NCBI GenBank assembly: GCA_029987115.1
Contig: DALTWK010000002.1
Coordinates: 1 to 64,000 of the forward strand
Length of the DNA: 64,000 bases
Reading direction: 5' to 3'
Source: Methanocorpusculum sp.
GTDB taxonomy: Archaea > Halobacteriota > Methanomicrobia > Methanomicrobiales > Methanocorpusculaceae
Shown here: piece after piece, positions 1-8,751 of the stretch
Layout of the letters: every line of letters starts with the position of its first letter
How positions within the stretch are numbered: position 1 is the stretch's first letter
Position numbers and translations under genes: made by a program
Notes under the pieces: generated by a model
The model's database searches: none
The model's input: only the letters and a program-made list of their open reading frames with translations
What the model was told of the DNA's origin: nothing

Positions 1-1
1 G

Positions 2-196
2 ATACGTCTCTATGAACGTCTGGGATACCGGATTTCAGGCATTGAGATTGCGGGTACTGATTTAGCCGGCAACGAAATGCACTACTCGATTATGTGCCGC
101 GGTACTGCAGATGAAAAAGAGATTGAGTCCATCCATACATCTCTCATCAATTCTCTTTCCGGAGTCTTCAGCGAAAATGTAACAATAACCAGATAA
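2..196 (+). CDS. C-terminal fragment of an unrecognised protein
   Basis: An open frame runs from the window edge to a TAA at 194-196 and encodes about 64 residues beginning IRLYERLGYRISGIEIAG. The start lies outside the window. The alternation of hydrophobic and charged residues suggests a small alpha/beta fold, possibly ACT-like, but no catalytic motif is visible and I do not assign a family. An inverted repeat follows 15 nt after the stop, which fits the end of a transcription unit. Confidence 0.55.
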   Translation: MRLYERLGYRISGIEIAGTDLAGNEMHYSIMCRGTADEKEIESIHTSLINSLSGVFSENVTITR

Positions 197-211
197 CGTC
201 GGAGGATTCTA

Positions 212-246
212 CTTAACAAAATAAAATTTTTTTCGAGTTTGTTAAG
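212..246. terminator. Inverted repeat downstream of the partial gene, probable terminator
   Basis: CTTAACAAA at 212-220 is matched perfectly by TTTGTTAAG at 238-246. The 17-nt loop contains a run of seven T. It sits just after the stop at 196, so a 3' end or terminator hairpin is the simplest reading. Confidence 0.45.
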
Positions 247-362
247 CAGGCGGTCTTATCGGATGAATTCGGCTATTTATTTGATTGACAGGCAGTGGTT
301 CTAAAAATGAGGTTGCGGAAAGATTTTCGGTAAAAATCGGGTTTTGAGACCAGTAATTTCTT

Positions 363-497
363 TCAGGTCTTTTTCGCAGTTTTCTTTCTCAGCTCGGGGT
401 AAATCGATGATTCATCCAGGGGCTCTACGGTTGTACGCATTTCTGCAAACATTTTTGCGAGTTCTTTTTTGTCTTCTTCGGTAAGTAAAATAGTCAT
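363..497 (-). CDS. Small hypothetical protein, 44 aa
   Basis: A 45-codon frame starts with ATG at 497 and ends with TGA at 363-365. It encodes a charged peptide beginning MTILLTEEDKKELAKMFAEM and ending in a lysine-rich tail. The first 20 residues could form one amphipathic helix. There is no membrane segment and no recognised domain. A GTGAT stretch upstream is a weak ribosome-site candidate. It stands alone in an AT-rich, gene-poor stretch, so expression is uncertain. Confidence 0.35.
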   Translation of the reverse strand: MTILLTEEDKKELAKMFAEMRTTVEPLDESSIYPELRKKTAKKT

Positions 498-616
498 ATT
501 TGTATCACGGTGAATGGGTCGTTCTCTGCTTCCGGGAAAAGCAGATGAGTTCTTTCATGATGTACTATAGGCAATGAGATGTTAATATGTTGCTGATGTC
601 TGGATGAGCGGCAATC

Positions 617-653
617 AAATTGCAGTTCAAACGCTGGATTTGAATTGTAATTT
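617..653 (+). other. Long RNA-type hairpin
   Basis: Positions 617-631 pair with 639-653 in a 15-bp stem around a 7-nt loop. Two of the pairs are G.U wobbles that would work only in a plus-strand transcript. The 3' arm runs into the palindrome TTTCGCGAAA at 651-660. It is not part of any recognisable gene. It could belong to a small RNA or to the leader of something downstream. Confidence 0.4.
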
Positions 654-721
654 CGCGAAAATCAAAGAACAATTAGATAGTACTTGAGAGGGTGGGAGAA
701 AGAAGGCTTAATATCTAATAC

Positions 722-835
722 ATGAACATAACGCAAAAGAGTAACCAGTTGAGAGCGGACCCGGGGGGTGTAGCGAAAAACTTTGCAGATGACCGCAAAT
801 GCCGGGTGGTGTGCCCGCTTTACGCGACTACATGA
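722..835 (+). CDS. Small ORF, 37 aa, related to the decayed element at 2871
   Basis: ATG at 722 opens a 37-residue frame that contains PGGVAKNFADDRKC. A very similar stretch (FADDRKC in the same context) recurs at about 2901-2960, on the other side of the AlbA_2 gene. No function is recognised. The resemblance suggests that both are copies or remnants of one short element rather than independent genes. This copy may itself be a relic. Confidence 0.3.
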   Translation: MNITQKSNQLRADPGGVAKNFADDRKCRVVCPLYATT

Positions 836-960
836 AAGATCGACTAAAGATTGCGGAAATGAAAGAGTAGATAAAATATGAAAGAATTGAACTAGTCTTC
901 ATTACATAACAATACAGCACATCCTCCAAATATAGTACCATCATTGCGGGAAATATTAAA

Positions 961-1017
961 AATTTATACGTCATATTCATAGTTTACTAAAACCGATAAT
1001 TACATACGAATAATCGG
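961..1017 (+). promoter_or_regulatory. Promoter and operator-like palindrome of the AlbA_2 gene
   Basis: A TATA-like AATTTATA lies at 961-968. The imperfect palindrome CCGATAATT (993-1001) / AATAATCGG (1009-1017) falls where transcription would start, and the gene's ATG follows at 1029. A palindrome over an archaeal start site is typical of a repressor operator. Which protein binds it is unknown, and autoregulation is only a guess. Confidence 0.45.
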
Positions 1018-1028
1018 ATAGGAAATAT

Positions 1029-2477
1029 ATGGATTCTGACGAACGATTAATACGCCAGCTCATATCAATGCCCCGGGAAACTCAATGGGTTGAATTTAAG
1101 CATAATATGGTAAACCCGGAGGAGATTGGTGAATATATCAGTGCTTTAGGTAATGCTGCAGTATGTGAAGATAAAGATAGAGCATATCTTCTATGGGGTA
1201 TCCAGGATGATACGCATGAGATTGTCGGAACTGACTTTAATCCCTACACCTATAATATCGGAAATGAGGAGTTGGAAAATTGGCTCCGTAAATTATTGAG
1301 CAATAATGTTAACTTCGAATTCAGAATCATAGAGATTGACGAAAAGAAGCTTGTTTTATTTACCATACAGAGAGCAATCCAGAGGCCCATCACATTCAAA
1401 AAGAATGCCTATATACGAAGTGGTTCATATAAAAAATTATTGCGTGACGTTCCAAGTCTTGAAAATAGATTATGGAGCAAATTAAATCTTTCAAGTTTTG
1501 AAAAACTTAATGCGATTGAAAATCTTGATATATCCATTATCCTTAAGAACCTTGATTATATATCATATTTTGATTTGACAGGAATTCAACAACCCGTTGA
1601 TATGAATCAGATTATCTATTATCTTGCGGAAGATGAATTAATTCACAAACTTGACAATGGACAATATAGCATCACAAATTTAGGTGCTCTGCTATTTTCT
1701 AAAAATTTGTCCGCATATCCGCATCTATCTCGTAAATGTCTTAGAATAATTCAATATAATGGAAATTCACGATTATCGACCAAGTTTGATACAATTATCG
1801 AGAAAGGATATGCAGTCGCATTTCAAGAGATGATTCGACTCATTATGGGAGTATTGCCAACAACTGAAACTCTTAATGACGGAATTCGTGTTAACAAGTC
1901 ACATTATCCCGAAATTATCATACGCGAACTCCTTGCAAACGCATTAATTCACCAGGATTTCACCCTTACCGGTGTCGGTCCGATGATTGAGATATTTAAT
2001 GACAGAATAGAGATTACAAATCCAGGAACATTATTGGTTGATGAAATGAGGATTATTGATAATCCTCCGAAATCCCGCAATGAATCTCTTGCTGCATTAA
2101 TGAGAAGATGTCATATATGTGAAGAGGCAGGAAGTGGTTGGGATAAAATAATAACTGCAACTGAAAAAGCAATATTACCAGCACCACGTATTATGTTGTA
2201 CGAGGATTCTACCCGGATTATTGTTTATGATTTTCTACCATTAGACAAGTTAAGTTCCGATGATAAAATATGGGCATGTTATCTTCATGCATGTTTGAAA
2301 TATTCAATTAATGAAATGATAACTAATACATCATTAAGAGAAAGATTTGGACTTCATGAAAATGGAAAATCGGCAATATCTCGCATAATAAAATCGACAA
2401 TCAATAATAATCTCATCAAAGTTTTTGATGCGGATACCGCCCCACGTTACATGAAATATGTCCCATATTGGGCATAA
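1029..2477 (+). CDS. AlbA_2 (Schlafen-type) and HATPase domain protein, RecG-like putative regulator
   Basis: This 482-residue protein matches the COG2865 pattern. An N-terminal AlbA_2 domain (about residues 10-135) contains the ETQWVEFK motif. A linker region follows, then a GHKL-type HATPase_c_4 region (about 295-400) with RELLANALIHQDF and EEAGSGWDKI. The C-terminal 80 residues look like a winged helix. Family members are described as putative transcriptional regulators or as accessory or defence proteins; the exact role is unknown. The gene is visibly more AT-rich than the housekeeping genes nearby and uses many ATA and AAT codons, which suggests transfer. GGA before ATG 1029 is the only ribosome-site candidate. 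It lies between two copies of a short repeated element and just upstream of a tandem repeat. Confidence 0.8.
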   Translation: MDSDERLIRQLISMPRETQWVEFKHNMVNPEEIGEYISALGNAAVCEDKDRAYLLWGIQDDTHEIVGTDFNPYTYNIGNEELENWLRKLLSNNVNFEFRIIEIDEKKLVLFTIQRAIQRPITFKKNAYIRSGSYKKLLRDVPSLENRLWSKLNLSSFEKLNAIENLDISIILKNLDYISYFDLTGIQQPVDMNQIIYYLAEDELIHKLDNGQYSITNLGALLFSKNLSAYPHLSRKCLRIIQYNGNSRLSTKFDTIIEKGYAVAFQEMIRLIMGVLPTTETLNDGIRVNKSHYPEIIIRELLANALIHQDFTLTGVGPMIEIFNDRIEITNPGTLLVDEMRIIDNPPKSRNESLAALMRRCHICEEAGSGWDKIITATEKAILPAPRIMLYEDSTRIIVYDFLPLDKLSSDDKIWACYLHACLKYSINEMITNTSLRERFGLHENGKSAISRIIKSTINNNLIKVFDADTAPRYMKYVPYWA

Positions 2478-2490
2478 TCCATTGAGTTAA

Positions 2491-2729
2491 CGTGCTGGTA
2501 AGTTTCACATGAAAGAAAATAACCGCAAAATATGCTCTATTTTGAAAACGGAGCAAAATCTAAGTTGCTGGTAAGTTTCACATGAAAGAAAATAAACGCA
2601 AAATAAGTTCTATTTTGAAAACGGAGCAAAATCTAAGTTGCTGGTAAGTTTCACTTGAGAGAAAATAACCGCAAAATAAGATCTATTTTGAAAATGGGGC
2701 AAAATCTAAGTTGCCGGTAAGTTTCACAT
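2491..2729 (+). repeat. Tandem repeat, 73-bp unit, three full copies plus 20 bp
   Basis: Units lie at 2491-2563, 2564-2636 and 2637-2709, with a 20-bp partial fourth at 2710-2729. They differ at only a few positions. Each unit carries alternating CAAAAT / ATTTTG / CAAAAT segments that can form either of two competing short stems. Each also encodes one 21-codon frame of the type MKENNRKICSILKTEQNLSC that stops in the next unit. The array starts 14 bp after the AlbA_2 gene. There are no spacers, so it is not a CRISPR array. Confidence 0.9.
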
Positions 2730-2870
2730 CAAAAACTTCATCAGTCACCTATACCCCAAACTACCCAATCACCCGCCTGCAGAAAAAAGGAAGGTCTATC
2801 AAAAACCGGTACGCAACTATTCATAACACAGATAACGGAACGAAGATCTCATAGTCAAAAGGTTTCCGTC

Positions 2871-3181
2871 ATGCCAAAGTATAATCATTTGAAGAAAAGC
2901 ATGAGAGCTGCCCCGGGGGTATAGCGGAATACTTTGCAGATGACCGCAAATGCGAGCCGGATACCCGCTCCAATTAGAAATTCTCCAAATCCCATACAGA
3001 GTATTCACTGGTTTTTCAAGATATAGTTCTGGATTCAAATGTATGCAAACCGATGACATCTGATGCAGGATACAATGCGGAAAAGTTCAACGAACGTACC
3101 GGGAGAACCCAGTTGATACAAGAGTATCTGCCGTGGTACGTTAAAATGTTTGAGATGCGGTTTGCAGCCGACTGCAGATGA
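2871..3181 (+). pseudogene. Decayed element with frameshift and internal stop, possible transposase relic
   Basis: A frame opens with ATG at 2871 and runs in phase through ATG 2901. It loses one base in a G-run near 2918 relative to the copy at 722-835, carries an in-frame TAG after DTRSN, and then stays open to TGA at 3179-3181. The distal part reads SDAGYNAEKFNERTGRTQL, which loosely recalls the DAGYDSE motif of DDE transposases. The family assignment is weak. The disruption and the similarity to 749-805 are directly visible. Confidence 0.4.
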
Positions 3182-3270
3182 ATAATGTTGTCACAAAAAT
3201 ATATTCAGATAAAAAAGTACCAAAAAAACGATGGAGCTGTTTCCCGCATCTCCGGGAAACCGCATCCGTA

Positions 3271-4800
3271 TTACTCGTATTCAATCGTTGCCGGCGGTTT
3301 GCTCGTTATATCGTAGAGAACACGGTTTACGTGTTTGACTTCGTTGATAATACGGTTGGATATCTTTTCCAAAACCGGGAACGGAATCTGTGCCCAGTCT
3401 GCAGTCATGAAATCGGTTGTTTCAACCGCACGAAGAGCAACCGCATAGTCGTAGGTTCTTCCGTCTCCCATGACGCCAACACTTCTCATGTTGGTAAGTG
3501 CCGCAAAGTACTGGTTGATAGCCCGGTCAAGACCGGCGTTTGCCACTTCTTCACGGAAAATGGCATCTGCATCACGCAGGATATCGAGTTTTTCTTTCGT
3601 TAAATCTCCAATCACACGGATGGCAAGTCCCGGTCCCGGGAACGGCTGACGCCAGACAAGATTGTCAGGAATGCCGAGTTCGGTTCCCGCTTTGCGAACC
3701 TCATCCTTGAACAGAATCCGCAGCGGTTCGATGAGTTCCTTGAAGTCCACATGGTCCGGCAGTCCGCCGACGTTGTGGTGACTCTTGATGACTGCGGCAT
3801 TTCCCGGTCCAGATTCAATGACATCCGGATAGATGGTTCCCTGGACAAGATAATCCACCGCTCCGATCTTTTTCGCTTCTTCTTCAAAGACACGAATGAA
3901 CTCTTCGCCGATAATCTTGCGTTTGCGTTCGGGGTCGGTAACTCCGGCAAGTTTTGCAAGGAAGCGGTCTTCCGCATTGACTCTGACCAGATTGATATCA
4001 AACTGTTTGCGGAACACTTCTTCGACCTCGTCGCCTTCATTCTTTCTCAGCAGTCCGTGGTCAACAAAAATACAGGTCAGCTGTTTTCCGACTGCCTTGT
4101 GAACAAGAACTGCGGCAACCGAGGAATCAACACCGCCGGAGAGGGCGCAGAGCACTTTTTTGGTCCCGATTTTTTCCTTCAGTTCGGCAACCGTATGCTC
4201 GACAAAGGAAGACATCTTCCAGGTTCCTTCACAGCCGCAGACGTTGTAAAGGAAGTTTTGAATCATAAGCGAACCCTGCGGGGTATGCATGACTTCCGGA
4301 TGGAACTGAACGCAGTAAATCTTCCTGTCCGCGTTCTCCATAGCCGCTACCGGGCAGACATCGCTCTTTGCCGAGATGACAAATCCTTCCGGAAGACCGG
4401 TGATCTGATCGCCATGACTCATCCAGCAGGTTGTCTCTTTAGGAACCGAAGTGAACAGCTTTGAGTCAGTTTCGACCGTAATCTCAGTTTTTCCGTATTC
4501 CCGTTTGTTTGCCGGGGATACGACTCCGCCCAGGGAATAGGCAGTATACTGGGCACCATAGCAGATACCAAGAACCGGAAGACCGAGTTCAAAAAGTCCG
4601 GCCGGTGCTTTCGGGGCATCAGCTGCATACACACTTGCCGGACCGCCGGTAAAGATGATTCCTTTATAGTTTCCTGCCTTTATCTCCTCTAACGAGACGG
4701 TGCAGGGTTTTACCTCACAGAAGACATTTGCTTCACGGACACGGCGTGCGATAAGCTGATTATACTGCCCTCCGAAATCAAGGACAAGAATGGATTCCAT
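3271..4800 (-). CDS. guaA: GMP synthase (glutamine-hydrolysing), single-chain form
   Basis: It converts XMP, ATP and glutamine to GMP. The 509-residue protein has both halves on one chain. The class I glutamine amidotransferase carries Cys80 in GICYGAQY and the His167/Glu169 pair in QFHPEV. The ATP-pyrophosphatase has its PP-loop SGGVDSS at 221-227, and the C-terminal dimerisation domain ends PPATIEYE. I chose ATG 4800 over an upstream in-frame codon because translation from it begins [12 protein letters not shown] and AGAGGAAAG lies just before it. Its ATG overlaps the pyrG stop (TAATG), so the two are translationally coupled. Many archaea split this enzyme into two genes, so the fused form is noteworthy. 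Confidence 0.95.
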   Translation of the reverse strand: MESILVLDFGGQYNQLIARRVREANVFCEVKPCTVSLEEIKAGNYKGIIFTGGPASVYAADAPKAPAGLFELGLPVLGICYGAQYTAYSLGGVVSPANKREYGKTEITVETDSKLFTSVPKETTCWMSHGDQITGLPEGFVISAKSDVCPVAAMENADRKIYCVQFHPEVMHTPQGSLMIQNFLYNVCGCEGTWKMSSFVEHTVAELKEKIGTKKVLCALSGGVDSSVAAVLVHKAVGKQLTCIFVDHGLLRKNEGDEVEEVFRKQFDINLVRVNAEDRFLAKLAGVTDPERKRKIIGEEFIRVFEEEAKKIGAVDYLVQGTIYPDVIESGPGNAAVIKSHHNVGGLPDHVDFKELIEPLRILFKDEVRKAGTELGIPDNLVWRQPFPGPGLAIRVIGDLTKEKLDILRDADAIFREEVANAGLDRAINQYFAALTNMRSVGVMGDGRTYDYAVALRAVETTDFMTADWAQIPFPVLEKISNRIINEVKHVNRVLYDITSKPPATIEYE

Positions 4801-6383
4801 TATTCTTTCCTCTGGTTCTCGCGGCATGCCGCAACGAATCCGACAAACGGTGCCGACGGTCTGGTCGGACGGGAACGGAATTCAGGGTGATACTGGGTGG
4901 CGACAAAGAACGGATGATCCGGAAGTTCCAGTGCCTCCATACGTCTGCCGTTTCTTCCAACGAATCTGAGACCCTTTGCTTCAATCTCGGCAATGTAGTC
5001 CGGATTGACTTCGTAGCGGTGGCGGTGGCGTTCGATAACTTCGGTCTTTCCGTAGAGTTCTGCGAGTTTGGAGTCTTCAGCCAGATTCACGGTGTAGTCT
5101 CCAAGGCGCATGGTTCCTCCGAGATCTTCAACACCCTCCTGTTCCGGAAGAATGGCAATGACATGAGTTCCGTCTCCCATTTCTTCACTCGTTGCATCCT
5201 CGTATCCGACGACATGTCTGGTGTATTCAATGACCGAGAGCTGGAATCCGAGACAAAGACCCAGAAGCGGTTTCTTGTTTTCGCGGGCAAACTGGATTGC
5301 CGATATCATGCCTTCGATACCGCGGTTGCCGAATCCTCCCGGGATAAGAATTCCGTCCAGATCCTTCAAATCCTCCTGCGTATACTGTTCGGCATCCATC
5401 CATTTGATATCGACTTCGGTGGAAAGCGAGCGTCCGGCATGCTTCAATGCTTCCTTGATGGAAATATACACATCGTCTACACCGTACTTGGTGATAATAC
5501 CGACAGAAATGCGGTTGGTATATTCTTTGGAAACAATGGAGTACCAGGTGTTGTCCGGTGTCCGCGGTTCCAGGTGAAGGAGTTTCAGCAGAACATCAGC
5601 CATACCGTCTTTTTCCAGTTCAAGAGGAACCAGGTAGGTATCAGGTGCGGTACGTGCGCTGATGACAGCGTTGACATCAACGTCGCAGAAGGAAGAGATT
5701 TTTCGTTTGGTGGAGGGGGAAATTGGATATGAGCTTCTGCCGACAATAATGTCTGCTTCAAGACCTGCTTCACGGAGGGCCTTTACCGAGTGCTGGGTCG
5801 GCTTCGTCTTGAGGTCGCCCATGGTATCAGCCGGGAGAAGCGTTACGTGTACCAAGGCGAAGTCGCCGTTTCCGTATTCCCAGTGCATCTGGCGGACGGC
5901 TTCAAGGAACGGCATGCTTTCAATATCACCGACTGTACCGCCGACTTCAACGATACAGATTTCTGCGTGATTGCCGTCTTTGTCAACCCAGGTTTCAGCA
6001 GCACGGCGTATTCTGTCCTTTATTTCATTGGTAATATGCGGAATAATCTGAACCGTGCCGCCGAGATAATCGCCGTGACGCTCTTTGTGGATGACCGACT
6101 GGTAGATTTTTCCGGTTGTCAGGTTATGATCTGAGGTCAGTTCGATGTCAAGGAACCGTTCGTAATTTCCTAAATCAAGATCGGTCTCTCCGCCGTCTTT
6201 CAGAACGAAGACTTCTCCGTGCTGGGCCGGATTCATCAGACCTGCATCAATGTTCAGGTATGGATCGATTTTGACGCTGGTAACATGGTAGCCTCTATTG
6301 ATAAGAATTCTGCCGATGGATGCGGCGGTAATTCCTTTTCCGAGGCCGGACATGACACCTCCTGTGACAACTACATACTTCAT
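4800..6383 (-). CDS. pyrG: CTP synthase
   Basis: It makes CTP from UTP, ATP and glutamine, the last step of de novo pyrimidine nucleotide synthesis. The 527-residue length is normal. The N-terminal amidoligase domain starts [17 protein letters not shown] with the P-loop-like nucleotide site. The C-terminal glutaminase domain has its nucleophile in GLCLGFQ (about residue 375) and the His/Glu pair in QYHPEF. It is the upstream gene of a two-gene nucleotide operon with guaA, overlapping by one base. The 160 bp upstream contain no other gene and presumably hold the promoter. Confidence 0.96.
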   Translation of the reverse strand: MKYVVVTGGVMSGLGKGITAASIGRILINRGYHVTSVKIDPYLNIDAGLMNPAQHGEVFVLKDGGETDLDLGNYERFLDIELTSDHNLTTGKIYQSVIHKERHGDYLGGTVQIIPHITNEIKDRIRRAAETWVDKDGNHAEICIVEVGGTVGDIESMPFLEAVRQMHWEYGNGDFALVHVTLLPADTMGDLKTKPTQHSVKALREAGLEADIIVGRSSYPISPSTKRKISSFCDVDVNAVISARTAPDTYLVPLELEKDGMADVLLKLLHLEPRTPDNTWYSIVSKEYTNRISVGIITKYGVDDVYISIKEALKHAGRSLSTEVDIKWMDAEQYTQEDLKDLDGILIPGGFGNRGIEGMISAIQFARENKKPLLGLCLGFQLSVIEYTRHVVGYEDATSEEMGDGTHVIAILPEQEGVEDLGGTMRLGDYTVNLAEDSKLAELYGKTEVIERHRHRYEVNPDYIAEIEAKGLRFVGRNGRRMEALELPDHPFFVATQYHPEFRSRPTRPSAPFVGFVAACRENQRKE

Positions 6384-6548
6384 ACTAATTTTCCCACTCC
6401 TATCAGAGATGTTATACTATACGTTGGATTTCGTATTAAGTATAGGGGAGTTGTATTTTGCACAAAAAAGTTAGCGGGTGCAGGGGGGTTGCACCGGTAT
6501 AAAAATGTGTGTTGAATGTGGGGTGTGTATGGTGTTATTTCCGGGCAG

Positions 6549-6809
6549 TTATGCTGTAGCGGTTTCTTCGTCCCGGGTCTTTACCATCCAGGTGGTACTG
6601 TTCGAGTAGCTCCAGCGGGAAATTTCAAGGTCCTCGCATATCTCTGATAGGATGGCTAAATTGGTTCCGACTTCTTTGGATGAGAGTTCCAAATCCTTCG
6701 CGATATACTTGGCCTTGAAGAACTTACTTCCCTCAGAGATTCCTTTCTTCAGGTAATCGTGAATCTTCTCCTGGGTTTCATTGTACTTTTCAAGTAGTTT
6801 CAAGGTCAT
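6549..6809 (-). CDS. DUF7123 winged-helix-like protein
   Basis: This 86-residue protein resembles the small euryarchaeal DUF7123 family. It shows the arrangement of a helical N-terminus, FFKAKYIAKDLELSSKEVGTN as a helix-turn-helix, and LEISRWSYSNSTTW as a beta wing. A DNA-binding regulatory role is inferred from the fold only. GAGGTAAG precedes the ATG at 6809. It is separated by about 100 bp from the upstream DHH gene on the same strand, with an A/T-rich promoter-like stretch between, so it probably has its own promoter. Confidence 0.7.
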   Translation of the reverse strand: MTLKLLEKYNETQEKIHDYLKKGISEGSKFFKAKYIAKDLELSSKEVGTNLAILSEICEDLEISRWSYSNSTTWMVKTRDEETATA

Positions 6810-6907
6810 TTGACTTACCTCACGTAAATATACGCCGTACTAAGTAATAAAAGTTTCCATACATTCCGTATATTGTATCTCTGGTTCTGAACGAACTGGA
6901 AAAAAGA

Positions 6908-8749
6908 TTAGTAGGTGGATTCTACAGAAAATTCTGAAATCTTTTCAATCATGCGTTCGATTACTTCGGATCTCATACCCTCGACGAACTTGATACTGCC
7001 GACAACCAGGTGTCCTCCGCCGGAGATACCAGCTCCGGGCATTTCCTCACGCATGGAACGGACCATCTGCGGAATGTTCATCAGAACGCCGCGGGATCTG
7101 ATAACGGCAAAGTCGGGACCAAGACCAAGGGTGACAATCGGCTGTCCTTCGTATTTTTTGCAGAGGATATCATGCACTTCGCCGGATGATTTGCCCGGCG
7201 GCGGGAAGGTGAAGCGGTGTGCAAACATTTCCACATCGGCAAGGAACAGTTTGGCTCCGGACGGGAGATCGTTTTCTTTCACATGCGGCATCATAGTGGT
7301 AATCTGGTCTTCGAGGGCGGTATTTGCTTCGGTGACCAGCAGGTTTACCAGTCTGTTGTGGCGGTCAGGATTGTTGTTGATGTTTAAGATATCTTTTACA
7401 ATTTCTCTGCCGTCATTGAATCTGAGCCAGTACTGTTCATAGTCGAGGGCAAGGGCCATGTCACGGCATTCATCTATCGTGTATCTTCCCTCAATCAGGT
7501 TCAGATAGTCCTGCAGTTCCGGAGCTTCGCTGCGGTCTGCAACACCGGCAACAGCAGGGAAGTGCAGAATCTTATCTTCAACTTCCGGGAAGATAAGACG
7601 GGCAATTTCCGTACCAAGCATACCGGCTGTAACACCGAAATCTCCTCCGACATGATAGGGGTTGACATGGGCGAGAAGATATTTATCAATCGTATCGTCG
7701 GGGTGGTGGTGATCAGCAACGGCTACATCCAGCTGATACACTTCGGTCATCTTATACGACGGCATATCCTCTTCGGTGGAACCATTGTCCATCAGCAGGA
7801 TAAGCGGGTACTTCTGACCGAACCGGACGTTGTCCTTGAGCATCATATCCAGGTCGCGGGTTACATCTTCGATTTCATAGAAAGGAGCCTTGGACGGAGA
7901 CCGGCGGAATAAGAAGGTGTCCATGTCAGGGTCGCCTCCGTTCTCACGGATGTAGCGAAGTGCGGCGGTTTCAACAGATACCGCGGCACAGATACCGTCG
8001 GCATCGGCGTGATGTCTGAGAATAATCGGCTGCTGGGTCAGGATGGCACGGCGGACGATTTTTGCCAGTTTCCGCATTTCAGGCCAGAGATCCCGGAGCA
8101 CCTGCGATTCAATGAGCGGTTCAATATCCGGCGGTTCAGCCCGGGCTTCCAGGGCACGGTTGATGCGCTGACGTACTGCTTCCGCCTCTTCTCCATGGAG
8201 GACATGCATGTCGTCAACTTCAATCTGAATCTGATTGTTTCTCTTGTTTGCTTCTCCGAAAACACGGACAATATCGCCAAGGACAACTTCCGGATAGGAG
8301 CGGACGCCTGCTTCGGTAAATGCCGCGGCGTCCTCGGTTGCCCCGTCATCACAGAGCGTGAAGATGGTCGGACCCGATGTCTGCTTAATCTGGACAACTT
8401 CAGCCTCTACCGTTATGTTTCTTCCAAGTTTTGCCCGGAGATCGGAAAGTTTGGATACGGTAACCTTTTTCTGAACAAGCTGCGTCTCGTATTCTCCTTC
8501 TTTCAGCGTAACCTCACGCAGGTCGATATTGCCATTCGGACGTATCTGATTCACGTAGACCAGAATGGAATCGCGTTCCTTCTTTTCCGTTTTCACGTTG
8601 CTTTTATGAAGAAGACCTTTGGTGCGGTCGTTCAACTGCACAAAGGTACCGAATGTGGCAAATCCCTGGACTTTTCCCAGATAGGTATTGCCCTCCACCA
8701 CATCATCAACTTCACAGCCCGGCCCTAATCTGTATACTATAGTAGTCAT
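6908..8749 (-). CDS. DHH-family phosphoesterase, RecJ-like, with S1 and OB domains
   Basis: This 613-residue protein is probably a nuclease or phosphodiesterase of the archaeal RecJ-like group. Visible in order are an S1 RNA-binding domain (about 10-75, GKVQGFATFGTFVQL), an OB-fold region (about 80-180), and the DHH core with HADADGIC, LMDNGST and ADHHHPDD supplying metal ligands. A C-terminal DHHA1 domain has the GISGGGHLVVGS motif. The S1/OB front end suggests an RNA or single-stranded DNA substrate. It lies 2 bp downstream of the PhoU/TrkA-C gene and is probably cotranscribed with it. The exact substrate cannot be read from sequence. Confidence 0.85.
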   Translation of the reverse strand: MTTIVYRLGPGCEVDDVVEGNTYLGKVQGFATFGTFVQLNDRTKGLLHKSNVKTEKKERDSILVYVNQIRPNGNIDLREVTLKEGEYETQLVQKKVTVSKLSDLRAKLGRNITVEAEVVQIKQTSGPTIFTLCDDGATEDAAAFTEAGVRSYPEVVLGDIVRVFGEANKRNNQIQIEVDDMHVLHGEEAEAVRQRINRALEARAEPPDIEPLIESQVLRDLWPEMRKLAKIVRRAILTQQPIILRHHADADGICAAVSVETAALRYIRENGGDPDMDTFLFRRSPSKAPFYEIEDVTRDLDMMLKDNVRFGQKYPLILLMDNGSTEEDMPSYKMTEVYQLDVAVADHHHPDDTIDKYLLAHVNPYHVGGDFGVTAGMLGTEIARLIFPEVEDKILHFPAVAGVADRSEAPELQDYLNLIEGRYTIDECRDMALALDYEQYWLRFNDGREIVKDILNINNNPDRHNRLVNLLVTEANTALEDQITTMMPHVKENDLPSGAKLFLADVEMFAHRFTFPPPGKSSGEVHDILCKKYEGQPIVTLGLGPDFAVIRSRGVLMNIPQMVRSMREEMPGAGISGGGHLVVGSIKFVEGMRSEVIERMIEKISEFSVESTY

Positions 8750-8751
8750 GA

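Noticed and set aside
600..660. Possible tRNA gene, because of a TTCAAA-like stretch
   Set aside because: No acceptor stem, anticodon arm or CCA-proximal pairing could be drawn. It is a single hairpin.
2491..2729. Possible CRISPR array
   Set aside because: The repeats are contiguous 73-bp units with no spacers and no cas genes nearby.
2817..3059. An 80-residue minus-strand frame
   Set aside because: It overlaps the decayed element on the other strand and shows no features of its own.
3751..4464. A 237-residue open frame opposite guaA
   Set aside because: It lies antisense to a conserved gene and has no family features. It is a by-product of the codon pattern of guaA.
4887..5732. A 281-residue open frame opposite pyrG
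   Set aside because: It is antisense to a highly conserved enzyme and has no recognisable domain.
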